Source: Bacteroidales bacterium (lineage in GTDB: Bacteria; Bacteroidota; Bacteroidia; Bacteroidales; F082). From it: a DNA stretch of 64,000 nt. Of this stretch, positions 21,143 to 31,877 are shown piece by piece (position 1 is the first letter of the stretch; the number at the start of each line of letters is the position of its first letter). The stretch is taken from the NCBI GenBank assembly GCA_015493525.1, contig WGCY01000047.1:19233-83232 (forward strand), read 5' to 3'. Both the position numbers and the translations under genes were made by a program. The notes under the pieces are model-generated. The model was given only the letters and a program-made list of their open reading frames with translations, made no database searches and was not told where the DNA came from.

Positions 21143-21334
21143 ATGAAACAAAACATTGGAAGCACAGACAAAGTTATTCGTGTAATTCTCGGCATTGTCA
21201 TCGCCGCTTTAGGTTTTTATTTCAAAAGCTGGTGGGGTCTCGTTGCACTGGTTCCTTTTCTAACTGCCCTGGCCAGTTTTTGCCCATTGTATCCCATTTT
21301 TGGGCTCAGTTCAAAAAAGGAAAAGACAGAGTAA
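21143..21334 (+). CDS. YgaP-like/DUF2892 small membrane protein
   Basis: MKQNIGSTDKVIRVILGIVIAALGFYFKSWWGLVALVPFLTALASFCPLYPIFGLSS. Confidence 0.85.
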   Translation: MKQNIGSTDKVIRVILGIVIAALGFYFKSWWGLVALVPFLTALASFCPLYPIFGLSSKKEKTE

Positions 21335-21358
21335 TCCTGCCGGAACATTTTACCCCTT

Positions 21359-21391
21359 AAAAGTCGCTGCAAAAAATGACAGCAGCTTTTT
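21359..21391 (+). terminator. Terminator-like hairpin at left edge of R-M module
   Basis: AAAAGTCGCTGC aaaaaatgaca GCAGCTTTTTTT. Confidence 0.65.
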
Positions 21392-21525
21392 TTAGACCCT
21401 GTTTCCACAAACCCATTGCAAAGTTTTTAACAAATTTTAATTTGACTTGAAATAGTTTGACTATTTTTGTTAAACTGAAACTTTTGTAAGTTTCTTCAAA
21501 ATAAAATACATAAAATCCCAAAAGA

Positions 21526-22521
21526 GTGCATGAACCATTAAGAATAATTGACCTGTTTGCAGGAATTGGAGGAATCAGGCTTGGCTTTGAAAAAATAGGT
21601 GCAAAATGTGTTTTTTCATCAGAATGGGATAAATTCGCCCAGGATATGTATGAAGAAAATTTTGGAGAACGGCCTTTTGGCGACATAAACAAGATTAGTC
21701 CGGAAGATATTCCCGATCACGATTTTCTTTTAGCGGGTTTCCCTTGTCAGCCCTTTAGTATTGCAGGAAAACAACTTGGTTTTGCAGACACGAGGGGAAC
21801 CCTGTTTTTCAATATTGAGAAAATCCTGTACGAGAAAAGGCCATACGGCTTTTTGCTTGAAAACGTGAGCAGGTTAGTAACCCACGATAAAGGCAGAACT
21901 TTTAAAGTAATTATTGACCGGTTAGAAAAGCTTGGCTATACTGTCTATTATAAGATTCTTAACACCGTAGATTATGGGCTGCCCCAATTGAGGAAAAGGA
22001 TTTATATCGTCGGATTTAAAGACAGAATCCATTTTCAATTCCCCAAACCCGATGGCCAATCGCTTACACTGTCAGATATTTTAGAGCCTGAAAAAGACAT
22101 TCCAAAAAACTATTATGTAAGTAAAGAAATAAGGGAAAAAAGGCTTTCAAAAGTAAAACCTAATGCTCCTTATCCTTCCATATGGCACGAAAACATTGGA
22201 GGAAACATTTCTGCATTACCACATTCTTGTGCATTACGTGCAGGCGGCAGCTATAATTATTTGTTGGTCAATGGGGAAAGACGGCTCACGGGGAGGGAAA
22301 TGTTGCGTCTTCAGGGTTTCCCCGATACCTTTAAAATAAATGTTGCTTATACACAGATTAGAAAATTAGCCGGAAATAGTGTTTCGGTTAAGGTTATTGA
22401 ACTCATAGCACAAGAGATTAAAAAGGCAATTGAGAACAACAAACCGGAACATAGATATAAACAGTTAGAATTAGAAATATTGCCCAATGGAACTTTCAGA
22501 AGCCAAAGCAGCATTAGATAA
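21526..22521 (+). CDS. DNA (cytosine-5-)-methyltransferase, type II R-M
   Basis: GTG start; RIIDLFAGIGGIRLGFEKIG, AGFPCQPFSIAGKQLGF, LLENVSRL, and C-terminal LQGFPDTFKIN...GNSVSVKV: full C5-MTase motif set. Confidence 0.95.
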   Translation: MHEPLRIIDLFAGIGGIRLGFEKIGAKCVFSSEWDKFAQDMYEENFGERPFGDINKISPEDIPDHDFLLAGFPCQPFSIAGKQLGFADTRGTLFFNIEKILYEKRPYGFLLENVSRLVTHDKGRTFKVIIDRLEKLGYTVYYKILNTVDYGLPQLRKRIYIVGFKDRIHFQFPKPDGQSLTLSDILEPEKDIPKNYYVSKEIREKRLSKVKPNAPYPSIWHENIGGNISALPHSCALRAGGSYNYLLVNGERRLTGREMLRLQGFPDTFKINVAYTQIRKLAGNSVSVKVIELIAQEIKKAIENNKPEHRYKQLELEILPNGTFRSQSSIR

Positions 22522-23545
22522 AATAATAAAAAAAGCCCGGGTGCATTTGTACAAGCCCATCCAAATAGCAGAAATTTTATACAGGGATCGTGTTGTTAAA
22601 GATATAGACCTCAGCGATTTGGAATCATATAGAAATAAATCAAAAAAATGGCGTGATTTGATTTGCATACCATTTCTGGGGAGAACAAGTACTTCATCAG
22701 CCAAATATCAAGATGATTTATTCAATGACAATGCCGTACCGCCTGAGGCAATTGTTTTGCTTGGTAAAGAAAACAGGAATAAAAATGGTATCGTAGAAGC
22801 ATATATCTTTGATCGGTTTAAAGAACGCTATGGACAAATGTCTACAGCCTTAAATTATTCTAGAAATTCCAATAAAGAGACTTTTAACTTACAAAAGTTT
22901 ATTAACCTTTTTTGGAGTGAACCCGGTTTGAGAAGAAGTCTCGACAAAATTTATGAGATTATCGTTTACTCACTTTTTAGTGTTTTGGTTGATGAACTTG
23001 ATCTAAGCATTGAGGTAAATTTGAATCCTGACAGAATAGATATTCTAAAGGAGTTTGAAACATTTGCAGAGAAAGTTATCTGTATTAATACAGAAAAAAC
23101 GAGTTATAAATCAAAGGCAAATATTAATAGGGTTGGGGTAACAAATGCTGCCGACAGAGGACTTGACATGTGGGCGAATTTTGGCCCTGCCATTCAGATA
23201 AAGCATTTGTCATTAAGTGAAAACCTTGCAGAAGACATCGTTTCATCCATTACCTCTGACAGAATAGTCATTGTATGTAAAGATTCAGAAGAAACTGTTA
23301 TCAAATCTTTGCTCAACCAACTTGGTTGGAGGGCAAGAATTCAAAGCATAATTGTTGAATCTGAACTAATAGAATGGTATGAACTGGCTTTAAAAGGTGA
23401 ATTTTCCAATACAATAGGAAATAAATTACTAAAGCATATAAGTGATGAAATTTTATTAGAATTCCCATCAGCAGACATTTCAGAATTCATGAAATTTTAT
23501 AAAGAAAGGGAATACGACCAATTAAATGATGACTATTGGAAATAA
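22487..23545 (+). CDS. HaeII-family type II restriction endonuclease
   Basis: Overlaps the methyltransferase by 35 bp; ELSEAKAALDKIIKKARVHLYKPIQIAEILYRDR and YRNKSKKWRDLICIPFLGRTSTSSAKYQDDLF are recalled as HaeII-family signatures; not searched. Confidence 0.75.
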   Translation: MELSEAKAALDKIIKKARVHLYKPIQIAEILYRDRVVKDIDLSDLESYRNKSKKWRDLICIPFLGRTSTSSAKYQDDLFNDNAVPPEAIVLLGKENRNKNGIVEAYIFDRFKERYGQMSTALNYSRNSNKETFNLQKFINLFWSEPGLRRSLDKIYEIIVYSLFSVLVDELDLSIEVNLNPDRIDILKEFETFAEKVICINTEKTSYKSKANINRVGVTNAADRGLDMWANFGPAIQIKHLSLSENLAEDIVSSITSDRIVIVCKDSEETVIKSLLNQLGWRARIQSIIVESELIEWYELALKGEFSNTIGNKLLKHISDEILLEFPSADISEFMKFYKEREYDQLNDDYWK

Positions 23546-23704
23546 AATCAAGAAAAGTCGCTGTTATTTTTCGCAGCATTCGTTTCTGAACCTTCCTGAA
23601 ACCCCATCTATTACAAGGTTTTCAACAATAAATATTTAACAACTATTTTGCCCAACGGTTGTTTTCATGGGGCATTCTTCTATTTTTGCATCAAATTCGG
23701 AAAA

Positions 23705-25561
23705 ATGTCTGCGGAATATAATGATGACAGCATAAGATCGCTTGACTGGAAAGAACATATCCAGCTACGGCCCGGTATGTACATTGGAAAGCTGGGAGAT
23801 GGCAGTTCGCCGGACGATGGGATTTATGTCCTGCTGAAAGAGATAATGGACAACGCCATAGATGAGTACATCATGGGGCATGGAAAAGTCATTGAAGTTA
23901 CGATAAATGAAAAGCTGGTAACGGTCAGGGATTATGGCCGCGGCATGCCATTGGGAAAAGTAAAAGCTTGTGTAAGCCAGATAAATACAGGTGCAAAATA
24001 CGATTCCAAAGTCTTTAAAAAGACCGTCGGCCTCAATGGTGTGGGATGCAAGGCCGTAAACGCATTGTCCACCATTTTCAAAACACAATCCATTCGCGAA
24101 GGAAAGACCAAAATTGTGGAATACCACCGTGGCGAGCTCATAAAAGATGAGGATGTGAAGGATTGCGACTTAAAACAGGGAACCATCATCAGCTTTGTTC
24201 CGGATGAGGAAATCTTCGGGAACATCCACTATATTTTTGAATATGTGGAGGAAATGTTATGGAACTATGTGTTTCTGAACAACGGGCTGACCATTGTCTT
24301 CAACGGACAGCGGCTACAGGCCAAAAACGGGCTGCTCGATTTGCTGGAGCACAACCTCAATGGCAACGGCCCTTTGCGTTATCCCATTATCCATATCAGC
24401 GAAGGTGATTTTGAATGTGCTTTTTCCCACAGCTCGCGTTCCTACAGCGAAGAGTATTACTCCTTTGTGAACGGACAGCATACCACACAGGGCGGGACAC
24501 ACCAAAGTGCTTTCAGGGAGGCCATTGTAAAAGCCATACGTGAATTTTACAAAAAAGATTTTGAAACCAGCGATATCCGTACTTCACTTTTTGCGGCCAT
24601 AAGCATCAAGGTCCAGGAGCCTGTTTTTGAATCACAAACCAAGACAAAGTTGGGTTCACAACACATGGAACCGGGCGGACAAACCGTCAGAAATTATATT
24701 GGCGATATTATTAAACGCAATTTAGACAACTACCTGCACATTCATTCTGAAACTGCCGAAGAGCTTTACCGAAAGATCCTGCAGTCGGAAAAAGAGCGTA
24801 AGGATATGGCCGGCATTAAAAAACTGGCACGCGAAAGTGTAAAAAAAGCCAGCCTGCACAACAAAAAGTTGCGCGACTGCCGTATCCATCTCAATACCAA
24901 CCACGAAAAAAGACTGGAGACCACCTTGTTTATCACCGAGGGCGACTCCGCCAGCGGCTCCATTACCAAATCGCGCAATGTGCAGACCCAGGCTGTTTTC
25001 AGCCTCAAAGGAAAACCGCTGAACAGCTACGGGCTGAGCAAAAAAATTGTTTACCAGAATGAAGAATTCAACCTGTTGCAAGCCGCTTTAAACATTGACG
25101 AAAGCCTGGAGAACCTGCGTTATAACAACATTGTGGTCGCCACCGATGCCGATGTGGACGGGATGCACATCCGGCTGCTGTTACTTACTTTCTTCCTGCA
25201 ATTCTATCCCGACCTGGTCAAAACAGGCCATCTGCACATCCTTCAAACACCGCTTTTTCGTGTGCGGAACAAAAAAGAAACCATTTATTGCTATTCGGAT
25301 GAAGAACGCCTAAAAGCCATTGCCAAGCTAAAGCCAAACCCCGAAATCACCCGGTTTAAAGGATTGGGAGAGATTTCGCCCGGCGAGTTTAAATACTTCA
25401 TTGGCAAAAGTATGCGCCTCGACCCTGTTATCCTGAAACGGGAATCTTCGGTAGCAGAAACGCTGGCTTTTTACATGGGAAAAAATACGCCTAAGCGGCA
25501 GCAGTTTATTATGGACAACCTGCGTTTTGAAGAAGACGTAGTCGAAGAAAAAGTAGCTTAA
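23705..25561 (+). CDS. parE: DNA topoisomerase IV subunit B
   Basis: [70 protein letters not shown]. Start moved to 23705. Confidence 0.92.
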   Translation: MSAEYNDDSIRSLDWKEHIQLRPGMYIGKLGDGSSPDDGIYVLLKEIMDNAIDEYIMGHGKVIEVTINEKLVTVRDYGRGMPLGKVKACVSQINTGAKYDSKVFKKTVGLNGVGCKAVNALSTIFKTQSIREGKTKIVEYHRGELIKDEDVKDCDLKQGTIISFVPDEEIFGNIHYIFEYVEEMLWNYVFLNNGLTIVFNGQRLQAKNGLLDLLEHNLNGNGPLRYPIIHISEGDFECAFSHSSRSYSEEYYSFVNGQHTTQGGTHQSAFREAIVKAIREFYKKDFETSDIRTSLFAAISIKVQEPVFESQTKTKLGSQHMEPGGQTVRNYIGDIIKRNLDNYLHIHSETAEELYRKILQSEKERKDMAGIKKLARESVKKASLHNKKLRDCRIHLNTNHEKRLETTLFITEGDSASGSITKSRNVQTQAVFSLKGKPLNSYGLSKKIVYQNEEFNLLQAALNIDESLENLRYNNIVVATDADVDGMHIRLLLLTFFLQFYPDLVKTGHLHILQTPLFRVRNKKETIYCYSDEERLKAIAKLKPNPEITRFKGLGEISPGEFKYFIGKSMRLDPVILKRESSVAETLAFYMGKNTPKRQQFIMDNLRFEEDVVEEKVA

Positions 25562-25569
25562 GAAAGTTT

Positions 25570-26193
25570 CTACAGCCCAACCCCAAAGCCTACCCTGATA
25601 AGCGGGTTGCTATACGGAGTATATTGATCTTCCAGAAAATTGTACAGCACAGAGACTGAGAGAAAAGCCGACCCGCCAACATGTTGTATAAACCCCAAAC
25701 CGGCAAAGAGACTGTGGACGGCCCTGTTGGCATTGGCATCCGTAGAATAATAATCAGGAACACTCAAAATTTCATACTCCGTTTGGGCATAGAGTGATTT
25801 CCAGAAAATGTAGCGTAAAAAGAGGCTTCCGCCAAAAATATTGTAATTGTATTTCACATTGTTATAATCCTTGTACCATTGGTGCATGTAGGTAAGACGT
25901 GAACCAACCTGAAGTTTTGGCGTTATGCTGTATCCGATTATGGGTGTAACCTGGATGTAAGAACTGTAAGTGGAATAACCGCCACCAATACCCCCGCCAA
26001 AAAACAGGCCGCTCCCATTCTTTCTGCTTTTATTCTTCTTCTTTGCAGGCGTAACTTTTTCGACCTGCCCGACATGTTGCTGTTCTTTGACAGAATCATT
26101 CTTGGTAAGGTTCTGATACTGTGCCTGCAAAGGAGAGGCAAAAACAAAAAGGCCAACAGCCAACAAAAATAAGATGGTTCCCAGTTTCTTCAT
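25570..26193 (-). CDS. Outer-membrane beta-barrel-like hypothetical protein
   Basis: Signal peptide MKKLGTILFLLAVGLFVFASPLQAQ and alternating aromatic beta-strand pattern to a C-terminal VGFGVGL. Confidence 0.65.
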   Translation of the reverse strand: MKKLGTILFLLAVGLFVFASPLQAQYQNLTKNDSVKEQQHVGQVEKVTPAKKKNKSRKNGSGLFFGGGIGGGYSTYSSYIQVTPIIGYSITPKLQVGSRLTYMHQWYKDYNNVKYNYNIFGGSLFLRYIFWKSLYAQTEYEILSVPDYYSTDANANRAVHSLFAGLGFIQHVGGSAFLSVSVLYNFLEDQYTPYSNPLIRVGFGVGL

Positions 26194-26331
26194 AAAAATG
26201 ATTTTGTGCAATGATACAATATTTTTTATTATCGGACGTCTTATCCATTGCCGGTATCAGGACAGACGCATTATTATTGATAACAGGAAAAAATAATTTA
26301 AATCAACTAATTGTAATTCAGTGTAGTAGCT

Positions 26332-26354
26332 CTTTCAGGTTTGTAACCTGAAAG
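26332..26354. repeat. Palindrome with GTTTGTAAC centre
   Basis: CTTTCAGGTT TGT AACCTGAAAG, 10-bp perfect arms. Confidence 0.85.
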
Positions 26355-26445
26355 TTTTAACAGCTTGGGATTTGAAATCTAATGGTGGAATGTATTCCGG
26401 TAATTTATAATCTTTCATCGGATTAGAAATCCTCTTTCTCTTTGA

Positions 26446-26489
26446 CATTCGGATTGCTCCGAAGGAGTGCCATAGCACAAATCCGAATG
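26446..26489. repeat. Palindromic element with CATTCGGATT arms
   Basis: CATTCGGATT...AATCCGAATG with an internal CTCCGAAGGAG hairpin; the same outer arms recur at 62482-62523 with a different loop. Confidence 0.8.
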
Positions 26490-26625
26490 AGCTTGTTAAA
26501 CAAAAAGTGAAAGCAATTCATATTATTGTTAGAATTAATAAATTTATGATGCATTTGCCCTGAACCGCCGGTTAAATTAAACCTCAGGCAGAAAAAAGAT
26601 TCATTATCTTTGCAACAACTTATAA

Positions 26626-28134
26626 ATGAAAATTCCATTGAAGATTTTTTTTAAGAACAATCGGTTCAAAGCAGCTGTTCCTACAGTCTTTTTCTTTTTT
26701 CTGGCGGGCATGCTGTTTTTTTCTGCCTGTAAAAAAGATATCCTGAACACAAGTCCCGATTTCAAGCTGACTTTCTCCAACGATTCCATCATTTTCGATA
26801 CGGTTTTTACCTCCCTCGGGTCTGCTACCCATCGGTTGATGGTTTACAACCCCGGCACATCGAAGGTTAAAATTTCTGATATCCGTTTAGAAAAAGGAAA
26901 TGCCTCCGATTTCCGAATCAATGTGGATGGTGTTGCCACCTACGACAAGCAGGATGTGGAAATCAGGGGTGGTGACAGTATTTTTATTTTTGCCCGCGTA
27001 ACCATCGACCCCAACAATGCCGCCAATCCGTTTGTGGTGGAAGACCGTTTACTTTTCAACATCAACGGCAACCAGCAAAGTGTCAAGCTGGTGGCCTGGG
27101 GAAAAAATGCGCGTTATATCCTTGCCGACCACCACGCCCCCGGATTTCCGTCGTATATCATTGTGGCCGACAGCCTTGAGAATGTTCAATGGACCAACAA
27201 AAAGCCCATTGTCATCTATGGTTATGCCGTTATCAATTCGTACGGAAGCCTGAACATCGCCGCCGGGACAAAAATTTATTTTCATAAAAGTTCCGGATTG
27301 TGGGTCTATGCCAACGGAAAACTTACCGTTTCCGGAACACGGGAACATCCGGTTGTCTTTCAGGGAGACAGGTTGGAAACCGACTATGCCGAACTTCCCG
27401 GACAATGGGACAGGATATGGATAATGGAAGGCCCCGCCGGCAGCGACAATGTGATAAAAAATGCTGTGATAAAAAATGGCTTTATCGGCATTCAGGCTGA
27501 ATCCTTTTTTAAGAAAAACCAAAACAAACTTTCGCTGGAGAACGTTATCATCGAAAACATGAATGGCGCAGGCATCCTTAGCAGAGATTATACCATTGAC
27601 GGACAGAACCTTGTAGTGGCCAACTGCGGCGGTTATTGCCTTGCCCTGACTGGTGGCGGCAACTATCACTTCATCCAGAGTACCCTTGCCAACTACTGGC
27701 CCTATTCCATCCGTAATAACCCGGCCGTTATACTAACCAACTTCCTGAAAGACACCAACAACCAGCCGGTACCCCTCCCCATGCATTTCACACTGGGAAA
27801 CAGCATTATCTATGGATACAACGACAATGAATTTGGCACGGGAATGGTTGCCGGTGCCGATTCGTCCTACTATCTCGACCATTGTCTTGTGAAAAGCCGT
27901 TTAAAGATGGACAACACGGCCTATTTTAACCAAATTCTCAAAAACGAAGACCCGAAGTTCATGGATATTGAAAAACAGGATTATCGCATTGACACATTGT
28001 CGCCGGCCATTGGAAGGGGCGATCCGGCCATCAGCGTTTCGGCACCTTTTGACTTGCTGGGAAACCCACGCGGGCAGGTTCCTGACCTCGGGGCCTATCA
28101 ATTTGTCCCGGGACAAAGCAAGAAGTTAAAATAA
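26626..28134 (+). CDS. Lipoprotein, probable right-handed beta-helix protein
   Basis: FFSACKKD lipobox; parallel-beta-helix-like repeats (VIKNAVIKNGFIGIQAES, LENVIIENMNGAGILSR) ending GNPRGQVPDLGAYQF. Confidence 0.7.
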   Translation: MKIPLKIFFKNNRFKAAVPTVFFFFLAGMLFFSACKKDILNTSPDFKLTFSNDSIIFDTVFTSLGSATHRLMVYNPGTSKVKISDIRLEKGNASDFRINVDGVATYDKQDVEIRGGDSIFIFARVTIDPNNAANPFVVEDRLLFNINGNQQSVKLVAWGKNARYILADHHAPGFPSYIIVADSLENVQWTNKKPIVIYGYAVINSYGSLNIAAGTKIYFHKSSGLWVYANGKLTVSGTREHPVVFQGDRLETDYAELPGQWDRIWIMEGPAGSDNVIKNAVIKNGFIGIQAESFFKKNQNKLSLENVIIENMNGAGILSRDYTIDGQNLVVANCGGYCLALTGGGNYHFIQSTLANYWPYSIRNNPAVILTNFLKDTNNQPVPLPMHFTLGNSIIYGYNDNEFGTGMVAGADSSYYLDHCLVKSRLKMDNTAYFNQILKNEDPKFMDIEKQDYRIDTLSPAIGRGDPAISVSAPFDLLGNPRGQVPDLGAYQFVPGQSKKLK

Positions 28135-28177
28135 TCTTTCTATTTTCGCTGAATATTCAGCACCACAAACAGCCATT

Positions 28178-28708
28178 ATGATCATTGGAATTGGAGGAGT
28201 TAGTAATGCCGGGAAAACGACGCTGGCCACCCGGCTGAAAGAAAAGTTGCATCCTCTTCGCGTTTCTGTTTTATGCCAGGATGATTTTGCCCGTCCTACA
28301 GCTGAAATCCCCCGCATCAATGGCCATACAGACTGGGAGATTCCCGAATCCATTGACCTGGCCAGATATTACAGGCACATTCTTAAACAAGAAACAGCAT
28401 TCGATATCGTCATTGCCGAAGGGCTGTTTGCCTTTTGCGACAAGCACATCTACAGCCATTACAACAAAAAAATATTTCTGAGAATCAGCAAAGAGACTTT
28501 CTGGAAAAGAAAATCAAAAGACCTGCGCTGGGGAAAAGAACCCGACTGGTATATGGAACACATTTGGGAGAGCCATTTTAAATGCGGGATGCTGAATGAC
28601 GTGGACAGAAATACGGTCATCCTCTCCGGAGAAGAAGCCATTGATCTCGATCGGCTGATTCCCTTTTTTGAACTTGAAAAATTTTTACCCAAATCACGAA
28701 GAAATTAA
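28178..28708 (+). CDS. P-loop nucleoside kinase, uridine kinase / nicotinamide riboside kinase-like
   Basis: IIGIGGVSNAGKTTLATRL Walker A, CQDDFARP, IAEGLFAF. Confidence 0.7.
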   Translation: MIIGIGGVSNAGKTTLATRLKEKLHPLRVSVLCQDDFARPTAEIPRINGHTDWEIPESIDLARYYRHILKQETAFDIVIAEGLFAFCDKHIYSHYNKKIFLRISKETFWKRKSKDLRWGKEPDWYMEHIWESHFKCGMLNDVDRNTVILSGEEAIDLDRLIPFFELEKFLPKSRRN

Positions 28709-28721
28709 CCCAAACACAAAA

Positions 28722-29069
28722 ATGACACTTCCCGTAAAAATTCTGTTTTACCTTGAAAACGAAGAAATAGCCCTTATCGAAATCAAACGAACGGACAGGC
28801 CGGAAGAATTGGATAAAAGCAAGGTTTATTTTTGGTTACTTTTCAAAAAATCATCCGGGGAAATCGAAAAACTGGATTTTGTTTCCATGAAATACGGGCA
28901 GGAAAAGGAAGAACGTGTTTTTTCACAAGGCAGGTTAACCTTTGACAAACACTTTGGGTCATTTGAGGATTTCGCCGGGCAGCATCCATTGAGGAACATC
29001 CCGGCTACGCAGCTGTCGGGCGAATTTGAAGAAAAAATCAATCATTACTTCCAAGGGCAAAAAGGATAA
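28722..29069 (+). CDS. Hypothetical protein
   Basis: Coding ORF MTLPVKILFYLENEEIALIEIKRTDRPEEL; start moved from 28668. Confidence 0.55.
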   Translation: MTLPVKILFYLENEEIALIEIKRTDRPEELDKSKVYFWLLFKKSSGEIEKLDFVSMKYGQEKEERVFSQGRLTFDKHFGSFEDFAGQHPLRNIPATQLSGEFEEKINHYFQGQKG

Positions 29070-29075
29070 CTTTTG

Positions 29076-30008
29076 CTATTTAAATGAAGCCTGTTTCAAT
29101 ATTTGCAGGCAAGCCGCCACTTTTTCCTCTTCCGCCATCTCCCCATCAATCCAGTGTATGACAGTTCCCCGTTTCTCCATGCGCCTGAACCAGGTCATCT
29201 GTCGTTTGGAAAATTGATGGATGGCCGTATTTAGTTTCGAAAACATTTCATCATAAGTTATTTCACCTGTAACATGTTGTGTAACAAAACGATATTCCAG
29301 ACCGTAAAAGGTAAGCTGCTCCGGTTCCAGGCCACTTTGGAGCAACCGTTGTACCTCTTCTATCATCCCATTTTCAAGGCGGTTTTCCAAACGTTGGGTA
29401 ATACGCCGGCGGACTGTCTCGCGGGGAAAAGCAATGCCAAAATTCACTGAATTTATTTTGGGGAGCTTCCCGCTAAGGGGGTGTTGTTTTTCAAACGCTT
29501 TTATTTCAATGGCACGCAAGGTGCGTTTTCTGTCGCCAATATCCGTGGTATTGTGGAGTGTTCCGTAACTTTTCAGTATTTCTATCAGCTTTGTATCTGA
29601 AAAGGAATTTAGCTTTTGGCGCAAAGCACTATTTTCCGGCACCTGTTGCAACCGATACCCCCTGAGCACAGCATCAAGGTACAGGCCTGTGCCCCCGCAC
29701 AAAACAGGAAGGTTTCCCCGCTCGCCTATCTCAGCATAAGCCCGAAGAAAATCGCGCTGAAAAGCAAAGACATTATACTCCGTTCCCGGATCAGCAATAT
29801 CCACAAGATGGAAAGGGACTTTTCTCCCGTTTACCACATAATCCCCCAAATCTTTCCCCGTTCCGATATCCATTCCCCGGTAAACCTGTCGCGAATCGGC
29901 ACTGATAACCTCCCCTTTTGTCTCGGCAGCCAGCAGGGCAGCCAACCGTGTTTTCCCTGTTGCCGTGGGTCCGAGTACGGTAATCATATCTGCTTTCTCA
30001 TGCTTCAT
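29076..30008 (-). CDS. miaA: tRNA dimethylallyltransferase
   Basis: VLGPTATGKTRLAALLAAETKGEVISADSRQVYRGMDIGTGK. Confidence 0.97.
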   Translation of the reverse strand: MKHEKADMITVLGPTATGKTRLAALLAAETKGEVISADSRQVYRGMDIGTGKDLGDYVVNGRKVPFHLVDIADPGTEYNVFAFQRDFLRAYAEIGERGNLPVLCGGTGLYLDAVLRGYRLQQVPENSALRQKLNSFSDTKLIEILKSYGTLHNTTDIGDRKRTLRAIEIKAFEKQHPLSGKLPKINSVNFGIAFPRETVRRRITQRLENRLENGMIEEVQRLLQSGLEPEQLTFYGLEYRFVTQHVTGEITYDEMFSKLNTAIHQFSKRQMTWFRRMEKRGTVIHWIDGEMAEEEKVAACLQILKQASFK

Positions 30009-30220
30009 CCGGCGAAAATAATGAATCTATAAAATATTATTCCCTCACCATGCGTAATTTCTTCGCTTAACTTACTCAATATCAAATTACTTCTCATGAG
30101 TACATTATTTTTGAGATTTAAACTGCTTTTAATAGATAAAAAGGCAATGTTTTTCTACATTTGTGGTTCCTTAAGGAAGGAAAAAGGATTTACTATTTAT
30201 TAAATTGACTTGTCTATATT

Positions 30221-31711
30221 ATGAATAACGGGACAGCCGAAAGTGGGTATGATATATCCATTGGTTTCGTAAGATTTGTACTCATTGGCCTTGTCCTGTT
30301 TATCGGAAAAGGCCTCATGGCACAACAAATGCTGGGACTGGGCTTTGACAATTACAACGGGGCAGCCGGAGCCGCACTCAATCCGGCTTCCCTGACCAAC
30401 TCAAAGGTTTATCTTGATGTCAACCTGATAACCGCCGATTTCTTTTTGGAAAGCAACATGGGCTATTTCGACAAAGACAGTACCAGCCTTTGGAAATTAA
30501 TGCAAATGGCGAGAGGACATTCGGCGCAAAACCAGGATGTTGTTTTCATTCCTTATCAGGAAAAAGGAAAACAAAACCTTTCCATAACATCGAGAATTCA
30601 GGGACCAACCATCATGCTACAAGATGGCCGGCAGGCTGCATCCATCGGAATTGCCTTTCGCACTGTCAGTTCGGGTGTTAACATCCCCTATCAATTTGTC
30701 GCATCGCAAGGCAGGCTCTCCGATTCCGTTCTGCTTCACCATAGCTTTGATGACAATAATTTCAACATTTCATCTTTAAGCTGGGCAGAGATTAGTTTGA
30801 GCTATGCCTATGACCTCATAGAAAGGGAAGACATGAAACTTACTGTGGGAGGAAGTGTTAAATATCTGATGGGGGTGTCCGGAGCCTACATCGCCACAAA
30901 GAATTTTAACTTTTCCGTCCCCAACTCCAAAACACTTGATATAAAAAATTATGATGGAGAGATGGGATTTGCACTTTCTGTTGATTATGACGATTACAAC
31001 AACCCTGATTTTGATCCGGTTTTCAAAGGACATGGTATAGGACTGGATATTGGCATTTTGTATACAAAGCTAAAAACGTTCCCCAAGCCGGGAGAAAAAC
31101 GGTTGTGTGCAAAACCTTATACCGATTATGTTTACAAAATCGGGGTTTCCCTCATGGACTTCGGCAGCATCCGGTTTAATAACCACACACAAGTACATCA
31201 AATTGATAACAAAGCTGCCACATGGGAACATTTTGACACCGTGCAAAACAGGAGTATCAACAGCACCATGCGGATGATCAGCGATGTGTTCTACGGTTCG
31301 CCCACCGCTTCGCTTACCGGAACCAGCATGAACATGAGCCTGCCCACCACATTAAGCATTCAGTTTGACTATCATTTCAGAAAAAACCTATACCTTGGTG
31401 CCTATTTACAACAGCCCATCCGGTTACGGCTGAAATCAATTCGCCAGCCACCTGTATTAGGGATTATTCCGCGTTATGAATCACGTATGTTCGGTGCCAG
31501 CCTGCCCGTTGTTGTGTACAACTACGAAAAAGTAAGGCTGGGTGCATCCCTGCGCTTTTATTCCCTGACGGTAGGTACAGAAAACCTGGGGGCTTTATTC
31601 GGCACCGGCGACCTCACAGGGATGGATTTCTATTTCTCCATGCGGTTTAACTTAGACAAGGGCAGTTGCCTGAGCTACAAAAAAGGTGCTTGTTTTAATG
31701 CTAATAAATAA
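30221..31711 (+). CDS. DUF5723-like outer-membrane protein
   Basis: AGAALNPASLTNSKVYLDVNLITADFFLESNMGYF pattern and beta-barrel-like composition. Confidence 0.65.
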   Translation: MNNGTAESGYDISIGFVRFVLIGLVLFIGKGLMAQQMLGLGFDNYNGAAGAALNPASLTNSKVYLDVNLITADFFLESNMGYFDKDSTSLWKLMQMARGHSAQNQDVVFIPYQEKGKQNLSITSRIQGPTIMLQDGRQAASIGIAFRTVSSGVNIPYQFVASQGRLSDSVLLHHSFDDNNFNISSLSWAEISLSYAYDLIEREDMKLTVGGSVKYLMGVSGAYIATKNFNFSVPNSKTLDIKNYDGEMGFALSVDYDDYNNPDFDPVFKGHGIGLDIGILYTKLKTFPKPGEKRLCAKPYTDYVYKIGVSLMDFGSIRFNNHTQVHQIDNKAATWEHFDTVQNRSINSTMRMISDVFYGSPTASLTGTSMNMSLPTTLSIQFDYHFRKNLYLGAYLQQPIRLRLKSIRQPPVLGIIPRYESRMFGASLPVVVYNYEKVRLGASLRFYSLTVGTENLGALFGTGDLTGMDFYFSMRFNLDKGSCLSYKKGACFNANK

Positions 31712-31877
31712 GAAAACCGAAAAAATAACAGAACCTGTTTCTCTTCCCTTCCTATTTTTTAACTTTTATCATTTTTCAGTAACCTGTATGTTAAAAAAAA
31801 GAGTAAAATTGCACAACTTCTGACCATCGGGAAGAAATCTGTCGGGATAATTTTCCGGAAATACTAAATTCTAAATT

